From: Streptomyces sp. Edi2
GTDB taxonomy: Bacteria > Actinomycetota > Actinomycetes > Streptomycetales > Streptomycetaceae
Length of the DNA stretch: 64,000 nt
Reading direction: 5' to 3'
Assembly (NCBI RefSeq): GCF_040253635.1
Contig: NZ_JBEJGX010000003.1
Coordinates: 3,162,001 to 3,226,000, forward strand
A program made the translations under genes and the position numbers. The notes under the pieces were generated by a model. The model was given only the letters and a program-made list of their open reading frames with translations, did no database searches and had not been told where the DNA came from. This document shows positions 27,817 through 36,812 of the stretch, in pieces (within the stretch, counting starts at the first letter, position 1; each line of letters begins with the position of its first letter).

Positions 27817-29421
27817 TCACTTCGCGGGCCACGGCACCTCCGGCGAGCGGTAATAGCCGATGCCCAGCGCGTCCCAGCGGGGCCCCTGGGCGGCGAGCCG
27901 CACCTTGTAGTCGTCCCAGTCGTGCGTGGACGCCGGCGACCAGCCCAGCTCGGCGATGCCCGGCAGCCGGGGGAAGGCCATGTAATCGAGGTGCGCGGAG
28001 GTGGACAGGGTCTCGGACCACAGGGGCGCCTCGACGCCCAGGACGGAGTCCGCGGGGGCACCGTCGAGGTAGCTGCCCGGGTCCCAGTCGTAGGACCGCT
28101 CGACGCCGACGTAGCCGGCCCAGTTCAGGCCCAGCGGCGTGTTCTTGTCGTACTTCATGTCGAGGTAGGCGCGGTCGGCGGGCGAGAGGATCAGCCGGGT
28201 GCCGTTGTTGGCGGCGTCGGCGACCTGCCGGCGCTCGGCCGCGCCCGTCTTGTCGTAGCCCCAGTACTGGGCCACGGCGCCCTTCGCCGGGTGTGCTCCG
28301 GTCAGCTGGTGCCAGCCGATCGCGGTCTTGCCGTACTTGGCGACCACCGGCTGCACCTTGTCCATGAAGGTCACGTAGTCCGCATGGCTGGTGGAGTGCG
28401 CCTCGTCCCCGCCGATGTGGAGATAGCGGCCGGGTGTCATGGCCGCGAGCTCGCGGAGGACGTCGTCCACGAAGTCGTACGTCTCCTTCTTGGGGACGCA
28501 CAGGGAGCTGAAGCCGACCTGGGTGCCGGTGTAGAGCGGCGGCGCCTGGCCGTTGCAGTTGAGCGGGGCGTAGGAGGCCAGCGCGGCGTTGGTGTGGCCC
28601 GGCATGTCGATCTCGGGGACGACGGTCAGATAGCGGGCCGCGGCATAGCGGATGATCTCGCGGTAGTCGTCCTTGGTGTAGTAGCCGCCGCGGCCGCCGC
28701 CGACCTGGGTGGAGCCGCCGTAGGTCGCCAGCCGCGGCCAGGACTTGATGGCGATCCGCCAGCCCTGGTCGTCGGAGAGGTGCAGATGCAGCTTGTTGAT
28801 CTTGTACATGGCGAGCTGGTCGATATACCGCTTGACCTGCGCGACGGTGAAGAAGTGCCGGGAGACGTCGAGCATCGCGCCGCGATAGGCGTAGCGCGGT
28901 GAGTCGGCGATGGTGCCCCCGGCGATCCGCCAGGTGCCGCGCCGGGCGTCCGCCCGCTCCGCGTCGGCCGGGAGCAGCTGCCGGAGCGTCTGGACGCCGT
29001 GGAAGAGGCCGGCCGGGCGGGCGGCGCTGATCGTGACCGCACGGGCGCCCGAGGTGAGCCGGTAGCCCTCGGCCCCCAGGTCCTTGGTGCCGCTGCCGCC
29101 GAGCCGGAGGACGATGCCGTCCCGGCCGTCCTTGGTGGTCACCGGGAGTCCGAAGCCGGTGGCGGGCCGCAGCAGCCCCGCCAGATAGCCGGCCACCCGC
29201 TCGGCCTCGCCGGAGCCGCCGGGCACACGGATCCGGGTGCGGTCGCCGAGGGTGTACGCGTCCCCGGTGCTGTGCACGGACGCGGGGGCGGGGATCACCT
29301 GGTCCAGTGGTGTGGCGGCCGGGGCGGCGGCGTGCGCGGCGCCCGGTGGCGGTACGGCGGCGGTTCCCAGCCCCGCCGCCGCGACCAGCAGCAGCGAGAA
29401 CAGCAGTCTGCGTCGTCTCAT
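27817..29421 (-). CDS. hexA: Secreted beta-N-acetylhexosaminidase (GH20)
   Basis: 534 aa from ATG 29421, with GAAGGGA seven nt upstream. A signal peptide MRRRRLLFSLLLVAAAGLGTAA precedes an AHA-type site near residue 31. GH20 catalytic pair Asp339-Glu340 in HIGGDEAHSTSHADY; other signatures are LHLHLSDDQGWRI, VVPEIDMPGH and the C-terminal EAPLWSE. It removes terminal GlcNAc from chitin oligomers outside the cell. A DasR-like box lies about 94 bp upstream. Confidence 0.95.
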   Translation of the reverse strand: MRRRRLLFSLLLVAAAGLGTAAVPPPGAAHAAAPAATPLDQVIPAPASVHSTGDAYTLGDRTRIRVPGGSGEAERVAGYLAGLLRPATGFGLPVTTKDGRDGIVLRLGGSGTKDLGAEGYRLTSGARAVTISAARPAGLFHGVQTLRQLLPADAERADARRGTWRIAGGTIADSPRYAYRGAMLDVSRHFFTVAQVKRYIDQLAMYKINKLHLHLSDDQGWRIAIKSWPRLATYGGSTQVGGGRGGYYTKDDYREIIRYAAARYLTVVPEIDMPGHTNAALASYAPLNCNGQAPPLYTGTQVGFSSLCVPKKETYDFVDDVLRELAAMTPGRYLHIGGDEAHSTSHADYVTFMDKVQPVVAKYGKTAIGWHQLTGAHPAKGAVAQYWGYDKTGAAERRQVADAANNGTRLILSPADRAYLDMKYDKNTPLGLNWAGYVGVERSYDWDPGSYLDGAPADSVLGVEAPLWSETLSTSAHLDYMAFPRLPGIAELGWSPASTHDWDDYKVRLAAQGPRWDALGIGYYRSPEVPWPAK

Positions 29422-29514
29422 CGACGGTCCCTTCGGCGAACCTTGTGCATGACGTCGTGCATGGCATGGAGCGACCGAACGGTGACCATGCGTACCGTGA
29501 GCCTCGATTCCGGT

Positions 29515-29530
29515 CAAGGTGTAGACCACT
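29515..29530. promoter_or_regulatory. DasR-like responsive element (dre)
   Basis: CAAGGTGTAGACCACT matches 12 of 16 positions of the dre consensus ACTGGTCTAGACCACT; the right half is exact. It lies upstream of hexA and of the plus-strand gene at 29611, so it may control both. DasR represses GlcNAc and chitin genes in Streptomyces (established). Confidence 0.65.
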
Positions 29531-29610
29531 TTCCGGCCGCCGATTCAGTGACGTGCCCGATATCGGGCAGATTTCTTGCGTATCCGTGCGGCGACCCGCA
29601 ATATCGACGG

Positions 29611-29901
29611 GTGCTCGAACGCCGTAACCGCAGCGCTGAGGCGCCGCACGATGACCTGGTGGACCACCTCGTGCGCAGCACACCGCTGCAGCGCGGTGAG
29701 GCCGCCCGGGTGGTGCTCGATGTGCTGGCGTACTTCGACGAGACGACGGAGGAATTCGTCCGCCGGCGCCATCGGGAGCTGCAGTCCCAGGGGCTGCGCA
29801 ACGACGAGATCTTCGAACGGATCCGCCACGAGATGCCGCACCGCGCCGTGGCCCCGCCCGATCTCTCGGCCCGCCAGCTGCGCCGCGTCGTCTACGGCTG
29901 A
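29611..29901 (+). CDS. Small helical protein of unknown function
   Basis: 96 aa if started at GTG 29611 (VLERRNRSAEAPHDDLVDHLVRSTPLQRGEA). The start is uncertain since no ribosome site is clear. The body is charged and helical (VVLDVLAYFDETTEEFVRRRHRELQSQGLRNDEIFERIRHEM). It lies between hexA and glmS2 and is probably controlled with the GlcNAc genes. Function unknown. Confidence 0.75.
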   Translation: MLERRNRSAEAPHDDLVDHLVRSTPLQRGEAARVVLDVLAYFDETTEEFVRRRHRELQSQGLRNDEIFERIRHEMPHRAVAPPDLSARQLRRVVYG

Positions 29902-29967
29902 CGGCCACGCCCGGGGCGCCGGGCGGCACGAACCATTGCCACAACGTTCTTCTCGGAGGGTCACTGT

Positions 29968-31797
29968 ATGTGCGGGATCGTCGGCTATATCGGCAAACGT
30001 GATGTTGCTCCGCTGCTCCTCGAGGGCCTGCAGCGCCTGGAGTACCGCGGCTACGACTCGGCGGGCATCGCCATCCACGCCAAGGGCACCGGCAAGGCCG
30101 CGGGCGGCCTCAAGACCGCCAAGGCCAAGGGCCGGGTCCGGGAGCTGGAGTCACGGGTGCCGAAGCGGTTCGCCGGCACCACGGGCATCGCGCACACCCG
30201 CTGGGCCACCCATGGCGCGCCCACCGACGAGAACGCCCACCCGCACCTCGACACCGAGGGCAAGGTCGCCGTCGTCCACAACGGCATCATCGACAACGCC
30301 GCCGACCTGCGCACCCGGCTGACCGCCGAGGGCGTCGTCTTCGCCTCCGAGACCGACACCGAGGTGCTGTCCCACCTGATCGGCCGCTCCACGGCCGAGA
30401 AGCTGGAGGAGCGGGTCCGCGAGGCGCTGCGGCACATCGAGGGCACCTACGGCATCGCCGTGCTGCACGCCGACTTCCCCGACCGGATCGTCGTCGCCCG
30501 CAACGGCTCCCCGGTCGTCCTGGGCATCGGCGAGCACGAGATGTTCGTCTCCTCGGACGTCGCCGCGCTGGTCTCGCACACCCGCCAGGTCGTCACCCTC
30601 GACGACGGCGAGATGGCCACCCTCAAGGCCGACGACTACCGCACGTACACCACCGAGGGCTCCCGCACCTCGGCCGAGCCGACCACCGTGGAGTGGGAGG
30701 CCGAGTCGTACGACATGGGCGGCCACGACACGTACATGCACAAGGAGATCTCCGAGCAGGCGGCCGCGGTGGACCGCGCGCTGCGCGGGCGGATCGACGA
30801 CCGCTTCTCCACCGTGCACCTCGGCGGCCTGAACCTCGACGCCCGCGAGGCGCGCGGGGTGCGCCGGGTGAAGATCCTGGGCTGCGGCACCTCGTACCAC
30901 GCGGGCCAGATCGGCGCGCAGATGATCGAGGAGCTGGCCCGCATCCCCTCGGACGCCGAGCCGGCCTCCGAGTTCCGCTACCGCAACCCGGTCGTGGACC
31001 CCGACACGCTATACGTGGCGGTCTCCCAGTCCGGTGAGACCTACGACGTGCTGGCAGCCGTCCAGGAGCTCAAGCGCAAGGGCGCGCGGGTCCTGGGCCT
31101 GGTGAATGTGGTGGGCTCCGCGATCGCCCGGGAGACCGACGGCGGCATCTACGTGCACGCGGGCCCCGAGGTCTGTGTGGTCTCCACCAAGTGCTTCACC
31201 AACATGGTGGTCTCCTTCGCGCTGCTCGCCCTGCACCTCGGCCGGATCCGTGACCTGTCCGTCGCGGACGGCAAGCGGATCATCGAGGGCCTGCGCAAGC
31301 TGCCCGGCCAGATCGACGAGATCCTCAAGGGCGAGGAAGAGATCAAGGAGCTGTCGGCCGCCTACTCGGACGCCAAGTCGATGATGTTCATCGGCCGGGT
31401 GCGCGGCTACCCGGTGGCCCGCGAGGCCTCCCTGAAGCTCAAGGAGATCTCCTACATCCACGCCGAGGCCTACCCGGCCTCGGAGCTCAAGCACGGCCCG
31501 CTCGCCCTCATCGAGCCCGCGATGCCGACCGTGGCGATCGTCCCCGACGACGACCTGCTGGAGAAGAACCGCGCCGCGCTGGAGGAGATCAAGGCCCGCA
31601 GCGGCCGCATCCTGGCCGTCGCGCACCAGGAGCAGGAGAAGGCCGACCACACCATCATCGTGCCGAAGAACGAGCCCGAGCTGGACCCGATCCTGATGGG
31701 CATCCCGCTGCAACTGCTCGCCTACCACACGGCATTGGCCCTGGGCCGCGACATCGACAAGCCCCGCAACCTCGCCAAGTCCGTCACGGTGGAGTAG
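29968..31797 (+). CDS. glmS: Glutamine-fructose-6-phosphate aminotransferase (isomerizing)
   Basis: 609 aa from ATG 29968, with GGAGGG seven nt upstream. N-terminal glutaminase domain with nucleophile Cys2 (MCGIVGYIGKRDVAPLLLEGLQRLEYRGYDSAG), then two SIS domains (VKILGCGTSYHAGQIGAQMIEELARIP and SMMFIGRVRGYPVAREASLKLKEISY). The C-terminus LALGRDIDKPRNLAKSVTVE is complete. It makes glucosamine-6-phosphate. Its place beside hexA and a dre fits the second glmS copy of streptomycetes (inference from position). Confidence 0.96.
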   Translation: MCGIVGYIGKRDVAPLLLEGLQRLEYRGYDSAGIAIHAKGTGKAAGGLKTAKAKGRVRELESRVPKRFAGTTGIAHTRWATHGAPTDENAHPHLDTEGKVAVVHNGIIDNAADLRTRLTAEGVVFASETDTEVLSHLIGRSTAEKLEERVREALRHIEGTYGIAVLHADFPDRIVVARNGSPVVLGIGEHEMFVSSDVAALVSHTRQVVTLDDGEMATLKADDYRTYTTEGSRTSAEPTTVEWEAESYDMGGHDTYMHKEISEQAAAVDRALRGRIDDRFSTVHLGGLNLDAREARGVRRVKILGCGTSYHAGQIGAQMIEELARIPSDAEPASEFRYRNPVVDPDTLYVAVSQSGETYDVLAAVQELKRKGARVLGLVNVVGSAIARETDGGIYVHAGPEVCVVSTKCFTNMVVSFALLALHLGRIRDLSVADGKRIIEGLRKLPGQIDEILKGEEEIKELSAAYSDAKSMMFIGRVRGYPVAREASLKLKEISYIHAEAYPASELKHGPLALIEPAMPTVAIVPDDDLLEKNRAALEEIKARSGRILAVAHQEQEKADHTIIVPKNEPELDPILMGIPLQLLAYHTALALGRDIDKPRNLAKSVTVE

Positions 31798-32195
31798 AAC
31801 CCCGCACCGACGGTGGGGCGGAACCTCCCGAGCCACGGTGAAACATCCGCCCCACCGAAGCGACAATTGAGCAACCCCCACGGCGGGCCCCCACCTCCGC
31901 GAAAGCGGCGCCGGCTCAGGCGCAAAAGGGGCGCCACCGCCCCGGGAAACCGTCACCTCCCGGCCGGCAGCACGAAGTTGCCGTGCGCGCGGCCGCCGGG
32001 CCCGTGATGCGGCGCGCCCACGTGACCGTTTTCTACCCTTCGCCGGGGCACAATTCACCTGCGCGGGCCGGTGGAAATGCGGCTGCACACCGCCCTCATG
32101 ACGCCCCCTCACCTGTGCACAGTCCGCGGAGAGCCGGCCGTCCGGTGTGAAGGTGACGCGCGGTAGGGGGAGTTGGGGGCGGTGGCGCGGAGGGG
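31798..32195. other. Gene-free gap with inverted repeats
   Basis: 398 bp without a gene. A 12-bp perfect inverted repeat CGGTGGGGCGGA (31811-31822) and its complement (31846-31857), with a 23-nt loop, is the likely glmS terminator. The rest is GC-rich with no other feature that I trust. Confidence 0.5.
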
Positions 32196-32717
32196 TCAGG
32201 GGATCACGATCACCGGGCGCTGCGCCCGGCGGGCGAGCCGGCCGGCCACCGAGCCGAAGATCCGGCCGACGATGCCGTGGGTCGAGCCGACCACGATCGC
32301 GTCGGCCTCGTACTCCCGGCCGACCTCCTCCAGCTCGTGGCAGATGTCGCCGCCGCGCTCGACGAGGACCCAGGGGACCTCGGTGAGGTGATCGGCGCAG
32401 GCCAGCTCCAGACCGAGCACTTCGGTGCGGTGATCCGGCACGTCCACGAAGACCGGGGGCTCGCAGCCCGCCCAGACGGTCGTCGGCAGCCGGTTGGCCA
32501 CATGGACGATGATCAACCCGGAGCCGAGGCGCCGGGCCATACCGATTGCATACGCCAATGCGCGCTCGCTCGACATGGAGCCGTCGAAGCCGACCACGAC
32601 GCCGTGCCGGAACGCGGGGTCGCAGGAATGGCGCGTCTTTTCCGCCGCTTCGAGGTCCGCCATCGGATCGGCGACCTGCTTGCGGTCCGCGGGTTCGGGG
32701 ATTTCGTGACCGGCCAT
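32196..32717 (-). CDS. Universal stress protein (UspA family)
   Basis: 173 aa from ATG 32717 (MAGHEIPEPADRKQVADPM); the open frame to 32822 is weaker. USP fold: VVVGFDGSMSSERALAYAIGMARRLG at the N-terminus and the ATP-binding motif GSTHGIVGRIFGSVAGRLARRAQRPVIVIP at the C-terminus (GxxGxxxxGSVAxxxxxxxxxPV). A cytoplasmic nucleotide-binding stress protein. Confidence 0.92.
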   Translation of the reverse strand: MAGHEIPEPADRKQVADPMADLEAAEKTRHSCDPAFRHGVVVGFDGSMSSERALAYAIGMARRLGSGLIIVHVANRLPTTVWAGCEPPVFVDVPDHRTEVLGLELACADHLTEVPWVLVERGGDICHELEEVGREYEADAIVVGSTHGIVGRIFGSVAGRLARRAQRPVIVIP

Positions 32718-33083
32718 TGGTGTCTCGGCGAGGACATCCTCTTGCGGAGGGGCGAACGGGGAACGGCGATTGACTTGATCCGGCAGTTGACTGAGCTGGC
32801 TCGATCGAGGTGCGGGAGCCATAGTTCAAAGAGGAACGATACGACTGGGAATCATCTTCCCAACCCGATACCCCAAGAGTACGGCGCCACTCCCCCGCTG
32901 CCCAGAGCCCGCTGCGGACGCGGAGCGCCCGCGCGAGGTGGGGTGGGGCCTCGAACGTTCCCCGGAGCATGCCGGAGCGTGGCCCGGATGGCAATGCCCC
33001 GGCCTGCCCCCGTACGTACCCCTCACGGTGACCCATGATCGCCGCCGGCGTTGTAGTAGCAGCCCGTCCGAGGGGAGCACACG
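32718..33083. promoter_or_regulatory. Divergent promoter region of usp and small membrane protein
   Basis: 366 bp without a gene. It holds TGGGAATCATCTTCCCA (32846-32862), a perfect inverted repeat TGGGAA/TTCCCA with a 5-bp spacer, and AT-richer sequence around 32770-32870 where promoters are expected. Confidence 0.4.
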
Positions 33084-33389
33084 GTGCCGTTGCCGTCCGA
33101 CAGATCACCCGACCCAGTGAGCGACGTCATGCGCTGGGGCGCCTTCAGTTGCGCCCTGGTGCCCTTCGTACTGATCATCAGCGGCGCTTCCTGGACCGGC
33201 GCGGCCGGTACCGCCGCCGGTCTGGCCGCGGTGACCTGTGCGTGCCGCGCCCTGCTGCGGCAATCCGAACGGACCGCCGCGCGCATCCGCGTGCGCGAGA
33301 CCGGAAGACACCGGGACGGAAGGGCATATTTGGGGTCGACGGCGCAGGGCGGCGGTCGGCACTCCGAAGGGCGTACGCCGGTCGATTGA
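33084..33389 (+). CDS. Small membrane protein
   Basis: 101 aa from GTG 33084, with GGGGAG six nt upstream. One hydrophobic stretch, FSCALVPFVLIISGASWTGAAGTAAGLAAVTCACRALL (about residues 21-58), probably forms two helices. The tail is basic and ends EGRTPVD. It belongs to a family commonly found just upstream of adpA (from memory). Function unknown. Confidence 0.75.
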   Translation: MPLPSDRSPDPVSDVMRWGAFSCALVPFVLIISGASWTGAAGTAAGLAAVTCACRALLRQSERTAARIRVRETGRHRDGRAYLGSTAQGGGRHSEGRTPVD

Positions 33390-33738
33390 GGCGCTTGCAA
33401 GTCTGCGCGCGACCGTTTTCAGCCAACTTCCGGCCGAGGTCCACACCTTGCCCCGAGCCCCCCTCAACCCTGGTGTGAGCAGGGAGGAAAGGACCGCTGG
33501 GCATGGTTGTGCCCTACTTCGAACGGGCAGAGCCGAGACGCGTACTTCCCATGTAGGCCCGACGAGTGGAACGCTTCGTGATCGAATGCTTCGCGCCAAG
33601 TTGCCATATCGACATACCAGCGGGTGGTGAACTTGGCACTCCATCCTCACGGAACACAGTAGATTCGATCTTGGTAGTAACAGCGGGGGAACTGTGCAGG
33701 ACCGAGAGGGCGAGACGACCGAGGGGGGCTTAAGTGCC
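33390..33738. promoter_or_regulatory. adpA promoter and leader region
   Basis: 349 bp without a gene, AT-richer near 33590-33690 (TTGCCATATCGACATACC; GTAGATTCGATCTTGGTAG). A long leader is usual for adpA. I could not place an A-factor-receptor-type box or an AdpA site with confidence. GAGGGGGG at 33721-33728 serves as ribosome site. Confidence 0.5.
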
Positions 33739-35025
33739 ATGAGCCAGGACTCCGCTGCCGTACCAGATGCCGCACGCAAGCTCGCCGCCCGACGACGCCG
33801 CGAAATAGTCGCGGTGCTCCTCTTCAGCGGCGGCCCCATTTTCGAGAGCTCCATTCCGCTCTCGGTCTTCGGCATCGACCGACAGGACGCAGGCGTTCCG
33901 CGGTACCGGCTGCTTGTGTGCGCGGGCGAAGATGCGCCTTTGCGCACGACCGGGGGGCTCGAACTGTCCGCCCCCTATGGGCTGGAGGCGATCTCCCGTG
34001 CCGGGACGGTCGTCGTGCCGGCCTGGCGCTCCATCACCCAGGCGCCGCCGCCCGCGGCGCTCGACGCGCTGCGCCGCGCGCATGAAGAAGGGGCCAGAAT
34101 CGTCGGGTTGTGCACGGGGGCGTTCGTCCTCGCCGCGGCCGGACTGCTGGACGGCCGTCCGGCAACGACCCACTGGATGTACGCGCCGACGCTCGCCAAG
34201 CGTTATCCGTCCGTCCATGTGGATCCCCGTGAGCTCTTCGTCGACGACGGCGATGTGCTCACGTCCGCGGGAACGGCGGCCGGCATCGACCTGTGTCTGC
34301 ACATCGTGCGCACCGACCACGGCGCGGACGCCGCGAACGCGCTGGCCCGCCGGCTCGTCGTGCCGCCCCGCCGCACCGCGTCCGATATGGGGCACCAGCG
34401 CTACCTCGACAGGTCATTACCTGAAGAGATCGGCGCCGACCCGCTGGCCGAGGTCGTCGCCTGGGCGCTGGAACACCTCCACGAGCAGTTCGACGTGGAG
34501 ACGCTGGCCGCGCGCGCGTACATGAGCCGCCGCACCTTCGACCGGCGCTTCAGGTCCCTGACGGGGAGCGCTCCGCTGCAGTGGCTGATCACTCAGCGGG
34601 TACTGCAGGCCCAGCGGCTGCTGGAGACCTCCGACTATTCGGTGGACGAGGTCGCCGGGCGCTGCGGCTTCCGCTCGCCGGTCGCCCTGCGCGGCCACTT
34701 CCGCAGGCAGCTGGGCGCCTCGCCCGCCGCCTACCGGGCGGCCTACCGCGCACGGCGGCCGCAGAACGGGGCGGCCGAGCCCGCGCTCAGACCGGAGCGG
34801 GCCGAGCGCGCCGAGCGGCCGGAGCGTGAGCGGGCGGCCCTGGGGGCGGGCGCGGAGCGGTTCTCCGCCGCCGCGCTGGCCGGCCACGGCCTGGGCTCCG
34901 CCGAAGCGGGCGAAGCGGGCAAACCGCAGTCGGATGTGTACGCCTCCCGGCTGCCGGAAACCGCGGTGGGGAGGGGAACCGTCCGCCCCGTGCTGCCCGG
35001 ACAGCGCGAGCGCCCCGTAGGGTGA
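33739..35025 (+). CDS. adpA: AdpA, AraC-family master regulator of development
   Basis: 428 aa from ATG 33739 ([43 protein letters not shown]). N-terminal DJ-1/PfpI-like dimerisation domain (about residues 23-190, with [18 protein letters not shown]). C-terminal AraC double HTH (about 240-340, [18 protein letters not shown] and [25 protein letters not shown]). The TTA leucine codon at 34417-34419 (codon 227, between the domains) makes translation depend on the bldA tRNA, as in other streptomycetes. It controls aerial growth and secondary metabolism. The extra C-terminal tail after residue 345 is low complexity ([16 protein letters not shown]). Confidence 0.97.
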   Translation: MSQDSAAVPDAARKLAARRRREIVAVLLFSGGPIFESSIPLSVFGIDRQDAGVPRYRLLVCAGEDAPLRTTGGLELSAPYGLEAISRAGTVVVPAWRSITQAPPPAALDALRRAHEEGARIVGLCTGAFVLAAAGLLDGRPATTHWMYAPTLAKRYPSVHVDPRELFVDDGDVLTSAGTAAGIDLCLHIVRTDHGADAANALARRLVVPPRRTASDMGHQRYLDRSLPEEIGADPLAEVVAWALEHLHEQFDVETLAARAYMSRRTFDRRFRSLTGSAPLQWLITQRVLQAQRLLETSDYSVDEVAGRCGFRSPVALRGHFRRQLGASPAAYRAAYRARRPQNGAAEPALRPERAERAERPERERAALGAGAERFSAAALAGHGLGSAEAGEAGKPQSDVYASRLPETAVGRGTVRPVLPGQRERPVG

Positions 35026-35030
35026 GATGT

Positions 35031-35648
35031 ATGAACGATCGCATGGTGTGGATCGACTGCGAGATGACCGGCCTCTCGCTGGCGAATGACGCGCTCATCG
35101 AGGTGGCCGCTCTGGTCACCGACTCGGAGCTGAATGTGCTGGGCGACGGGGTGGATGTGGTGATCCGCCCCCCGGCCGAAGCACTCGGCACCATGCCGGA
35201 GGTGGTGCGCCAGATGCACACCACCTCCGGGCTGCTGGAGGAACTGGACGGCGGCACGACGCTGGAGGCGGCCGAGGCACAGGTGCTTGCGTACATCAAG
35301 CAGCATGTGCCGGAGCCGCGGAAGGCGCCGCTGTGCGGTAACTCCGTCGGCACCGACCGCGGCTTCCTGCTGCGGGACATGCCGACGCTGGAGGACTACC
35401 TCCACTACCGGATCGTCGATGTCTCGTCCGTGAAGGAGCTGGCCCGGCGCTGGTATCCGCGGGCCTACTTCAACAGCCCGGACAAGAGCGGCAACCACCG
35501 GGCGCTGGCGGACATCCGTGAATCCATCGCGGAACTCCGCTACTACCGGGAGGCGGTCTTCGTGCCGCAGCCCGGCCCCGACTCGGACACCGCGAAGGCC
35601 ATTGCCGCCAAGCACGTCCTTCCTGCCGAGCCGCAGTCCACGCCGTAG
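35031..35648 (+). CDS. orn: Oligoribonuclease
   Basis: 205 aa from ATG 35031, with GGTGAG just upstream, six bases after the adpA stop. DEDDh exonuclease motifs: [21 protein letters not shown] (ExoI), [16 protein letters not shown] (ExoII) and [18 protein letters not shown] (ExoIII). It degrades 2-5-nt RNA and linearised c-di-GMP (pGpG). Its conserved place after adpA links it to development. Confidence 0.97.
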   Translation: MNDRMVWIDCEMTGLSLANDALIEVAALVTDSELNVLGDGVDVVIRPPAEALGTMPEVVRQMHTTSGLLEELDGGTTLEAAEAQVLAYIKQHVPEPRKAPLCGNSVGTDRGFLLRDMPTLEDYLHYRIVDVSSVKELARRWYPRAYFNSPDKSGNHRALADIRESIAELRYYREAVFVPQPGPDSDTAKAIAAKHVLPAEPQSTP

Positions 35649-35657
35649 TCACACGCA

Positions 35658-35711
35658 GGGCGCGTGTCGTGCGGGCCCCGGCGGGTCCGCCGTGACCCGC
35701 ACGACACGCCC
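35658..35711. terminator. ornA terminator hairpin
   Basis: The arm 35658-35675 (GGGCGCGTGTCGTGCGGG) pairs with 35696-35711 over 16 bp with a two-base bulge. It lies ten bases after the orn stop. Confidence 0.75.
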
Positions 35712-35810
35712 TCCGCCCCAGGACACGAAACCTGGGCGCGAGCACCCCTTCGGACCCTGTACACTTTTTCTCAGCCGGTGGGGAAAAAGAACCACACAGC
35801 ACCGGTCATG

Positions 35811-35886
35811 GTGGGTATAGCTCAGCTGGTAGAGCACCTGGTTGTGGTCCAGGATGTCGCGGGTTCAAGTCCCGTTACTCACCCCA
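35811..35886 (+). tRNA. tRNA-His (GTG)
   Basis: Acceptor GTGGGTA pairs with TACTCAC (35876-35882) with one G-U. D-arm AGCTCAGCTGGTAGAGC; anticodon arm CCTGG-TTGTGGT-CCAGG with anticodon GTG at 35844-35846; T-arm CGGGTTCAAGTCCCG. G at 35810 can serve as G-1 opposite C at 35883. CCA is encoded (35884-35886). TACACT at 35760-35765 may be its -10 box. Confidence 0.97.
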
Positions 35887-35890
35887 CATC

Positions 35891-35919
35891 AAGGCCCCCG
35901 ACCTCAGGTCGGGGGCCTT
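35891..35919. terminator. tRNA-His terminator
   Basis: Perfect 13-bp stem AAGGCCCCCGACC / GGTCGGGGGCCTT with the loop TCA, followed by a short T run (GCGTTTTGG). Confidence 0.9.
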
Positions 35920-35981
35920 GGCGTTTTGGCGGGCGTGGAGAGCGGGGACCGGCTGCGGCCGGGCGACGGGCCGGGCGCCAC

Positions 35982-36037
35982 TGTAGAGGTGCCGCTGCAG
36001 AGGTGCCGCTATAGAGGAGTCGCTGCGGAGGGGCTGC
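35982..36037. repeat. Four 14-bp tandem repeats
   Basis: TGTAGAGGTGCCGC, TGCAGAGGTGCCGC, TATAGAGGAGTCGC and TGCGGAGGGGCTGC lie head to tail, the last ending three bases before the stop codon of the minus-strand gene at 36041. Copies diverge progressively from left to right. Confidence 0.75.
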
Positions 36038-36040
36038 GGA

Positions 36041-36691
36041 TCAGTAGGCGACGGTGAAGCGCTTGCCGATGTGGCGGGGCTGCTCTATTTCGTCGACGAC
36101 GGCGACGGCGTAGTCCTCGGCGGTGATCCGGCTGGTGCCCTCGGCGTCGGTGATCAGGTCGTCGAGGGCGGTGCGGTAGCTGCCGGTGCGTTCGCCGGGC
36201 TCGATGGTGGCGGCCGGGCTGAGGCTGGTCCAGCGCACATCGACGACGGAGCGGTAGAAGTCCAGGGCGTCGCCGTGGGCGTGCATGATCTCCAGCAGGA
36301 AGGCGGGAAGGCCTTCCGCGTCCCAGACCCGCGCGCCGTCCGGCGTGCGCAGCGAGCCGGCGCCGCCGACGGAGATCAGCCGGGGCGCCGTGTCGCCGAG
36401 GGTGCGCAGCCCGGCGACAAGGGACTCGGCGGCGGGCCTGATCGTGGCGGTGTGCCCCGGTCCGTCGCCGCCGCCGACCGCGCTGACCAGGACGTCCCGG
36501 CCCCGGGCCGCGGCGGCGACGGAGGCCGGGTCAAGGGCGTCGCCGGTGGTCACGGTCAGGTCAGGGTGGGTGGTGGTGATCTTCGCGGGGTCGCGGACGA
36601 CCGCGGTGACCCGGTGGCCGCGCCGCAGGGCCTCGTGGAGGATGCGGCTTCCGATGGTGCCGTTGGCCCCGAAGAGCGCGATCGTGGACAT
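36041..36691 (-). CDS. NAD(P)-binding (NmrA/SDR-like) protein
   Basis: 216 aa from ATG 36691 (MSTIALFGANGTIGSRILHEALRRGH), with GGGAG seven nt upstream. Rossmann motif GANGTIGS at residues 8-15, then VTAVVRDPAKI and LVSAVGGGDGPG. No YxxxK catalytic pair is evident, so this is an atypical SDR / NAD(P)H-binding family member as in NmrA and YwnB-like proteins. It is divergent from the AraC-type regulator, which probably controls it. Confidence 0.88.
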   Translation of the reverse strand: MSTIALFGANGTIGSRILHEALRRGHRVTAVVRDPAKITTTHPDLTVTTGDALDPASVAAAARGRDVLVSAVGGGDGPGHTATIRPAAESLVAGLRTLGDTAPRLISVGGAGSLRTPDGARVWDAEGLPAFLLEIMHAHGDALDFYRSVVDVRWTSLSPAATIEPGERTGSYRTALDDLITDAEGTSRITAEDYAVAVVDEIEQPRHIGKRFTVAY

Positions 36692-36812
36692 GGTGGTCTC
36701 CCAGCTGTTGCGTACGTCCGGCGAGGACTTCCGTTTTCCGTCATCCGTCGGGCTGACGTCTTCTACGCTAGAGGGACCAGCAGGGCATTTCGGGGTGCCG
36801 AGAGGACCGGTG

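Noticed and set aside
33390..33738. A-factor receptor (ArpA-type) operator before adpA
   Set aside because: No convincing 22-bp palindrome of the expected type could be found by eye.
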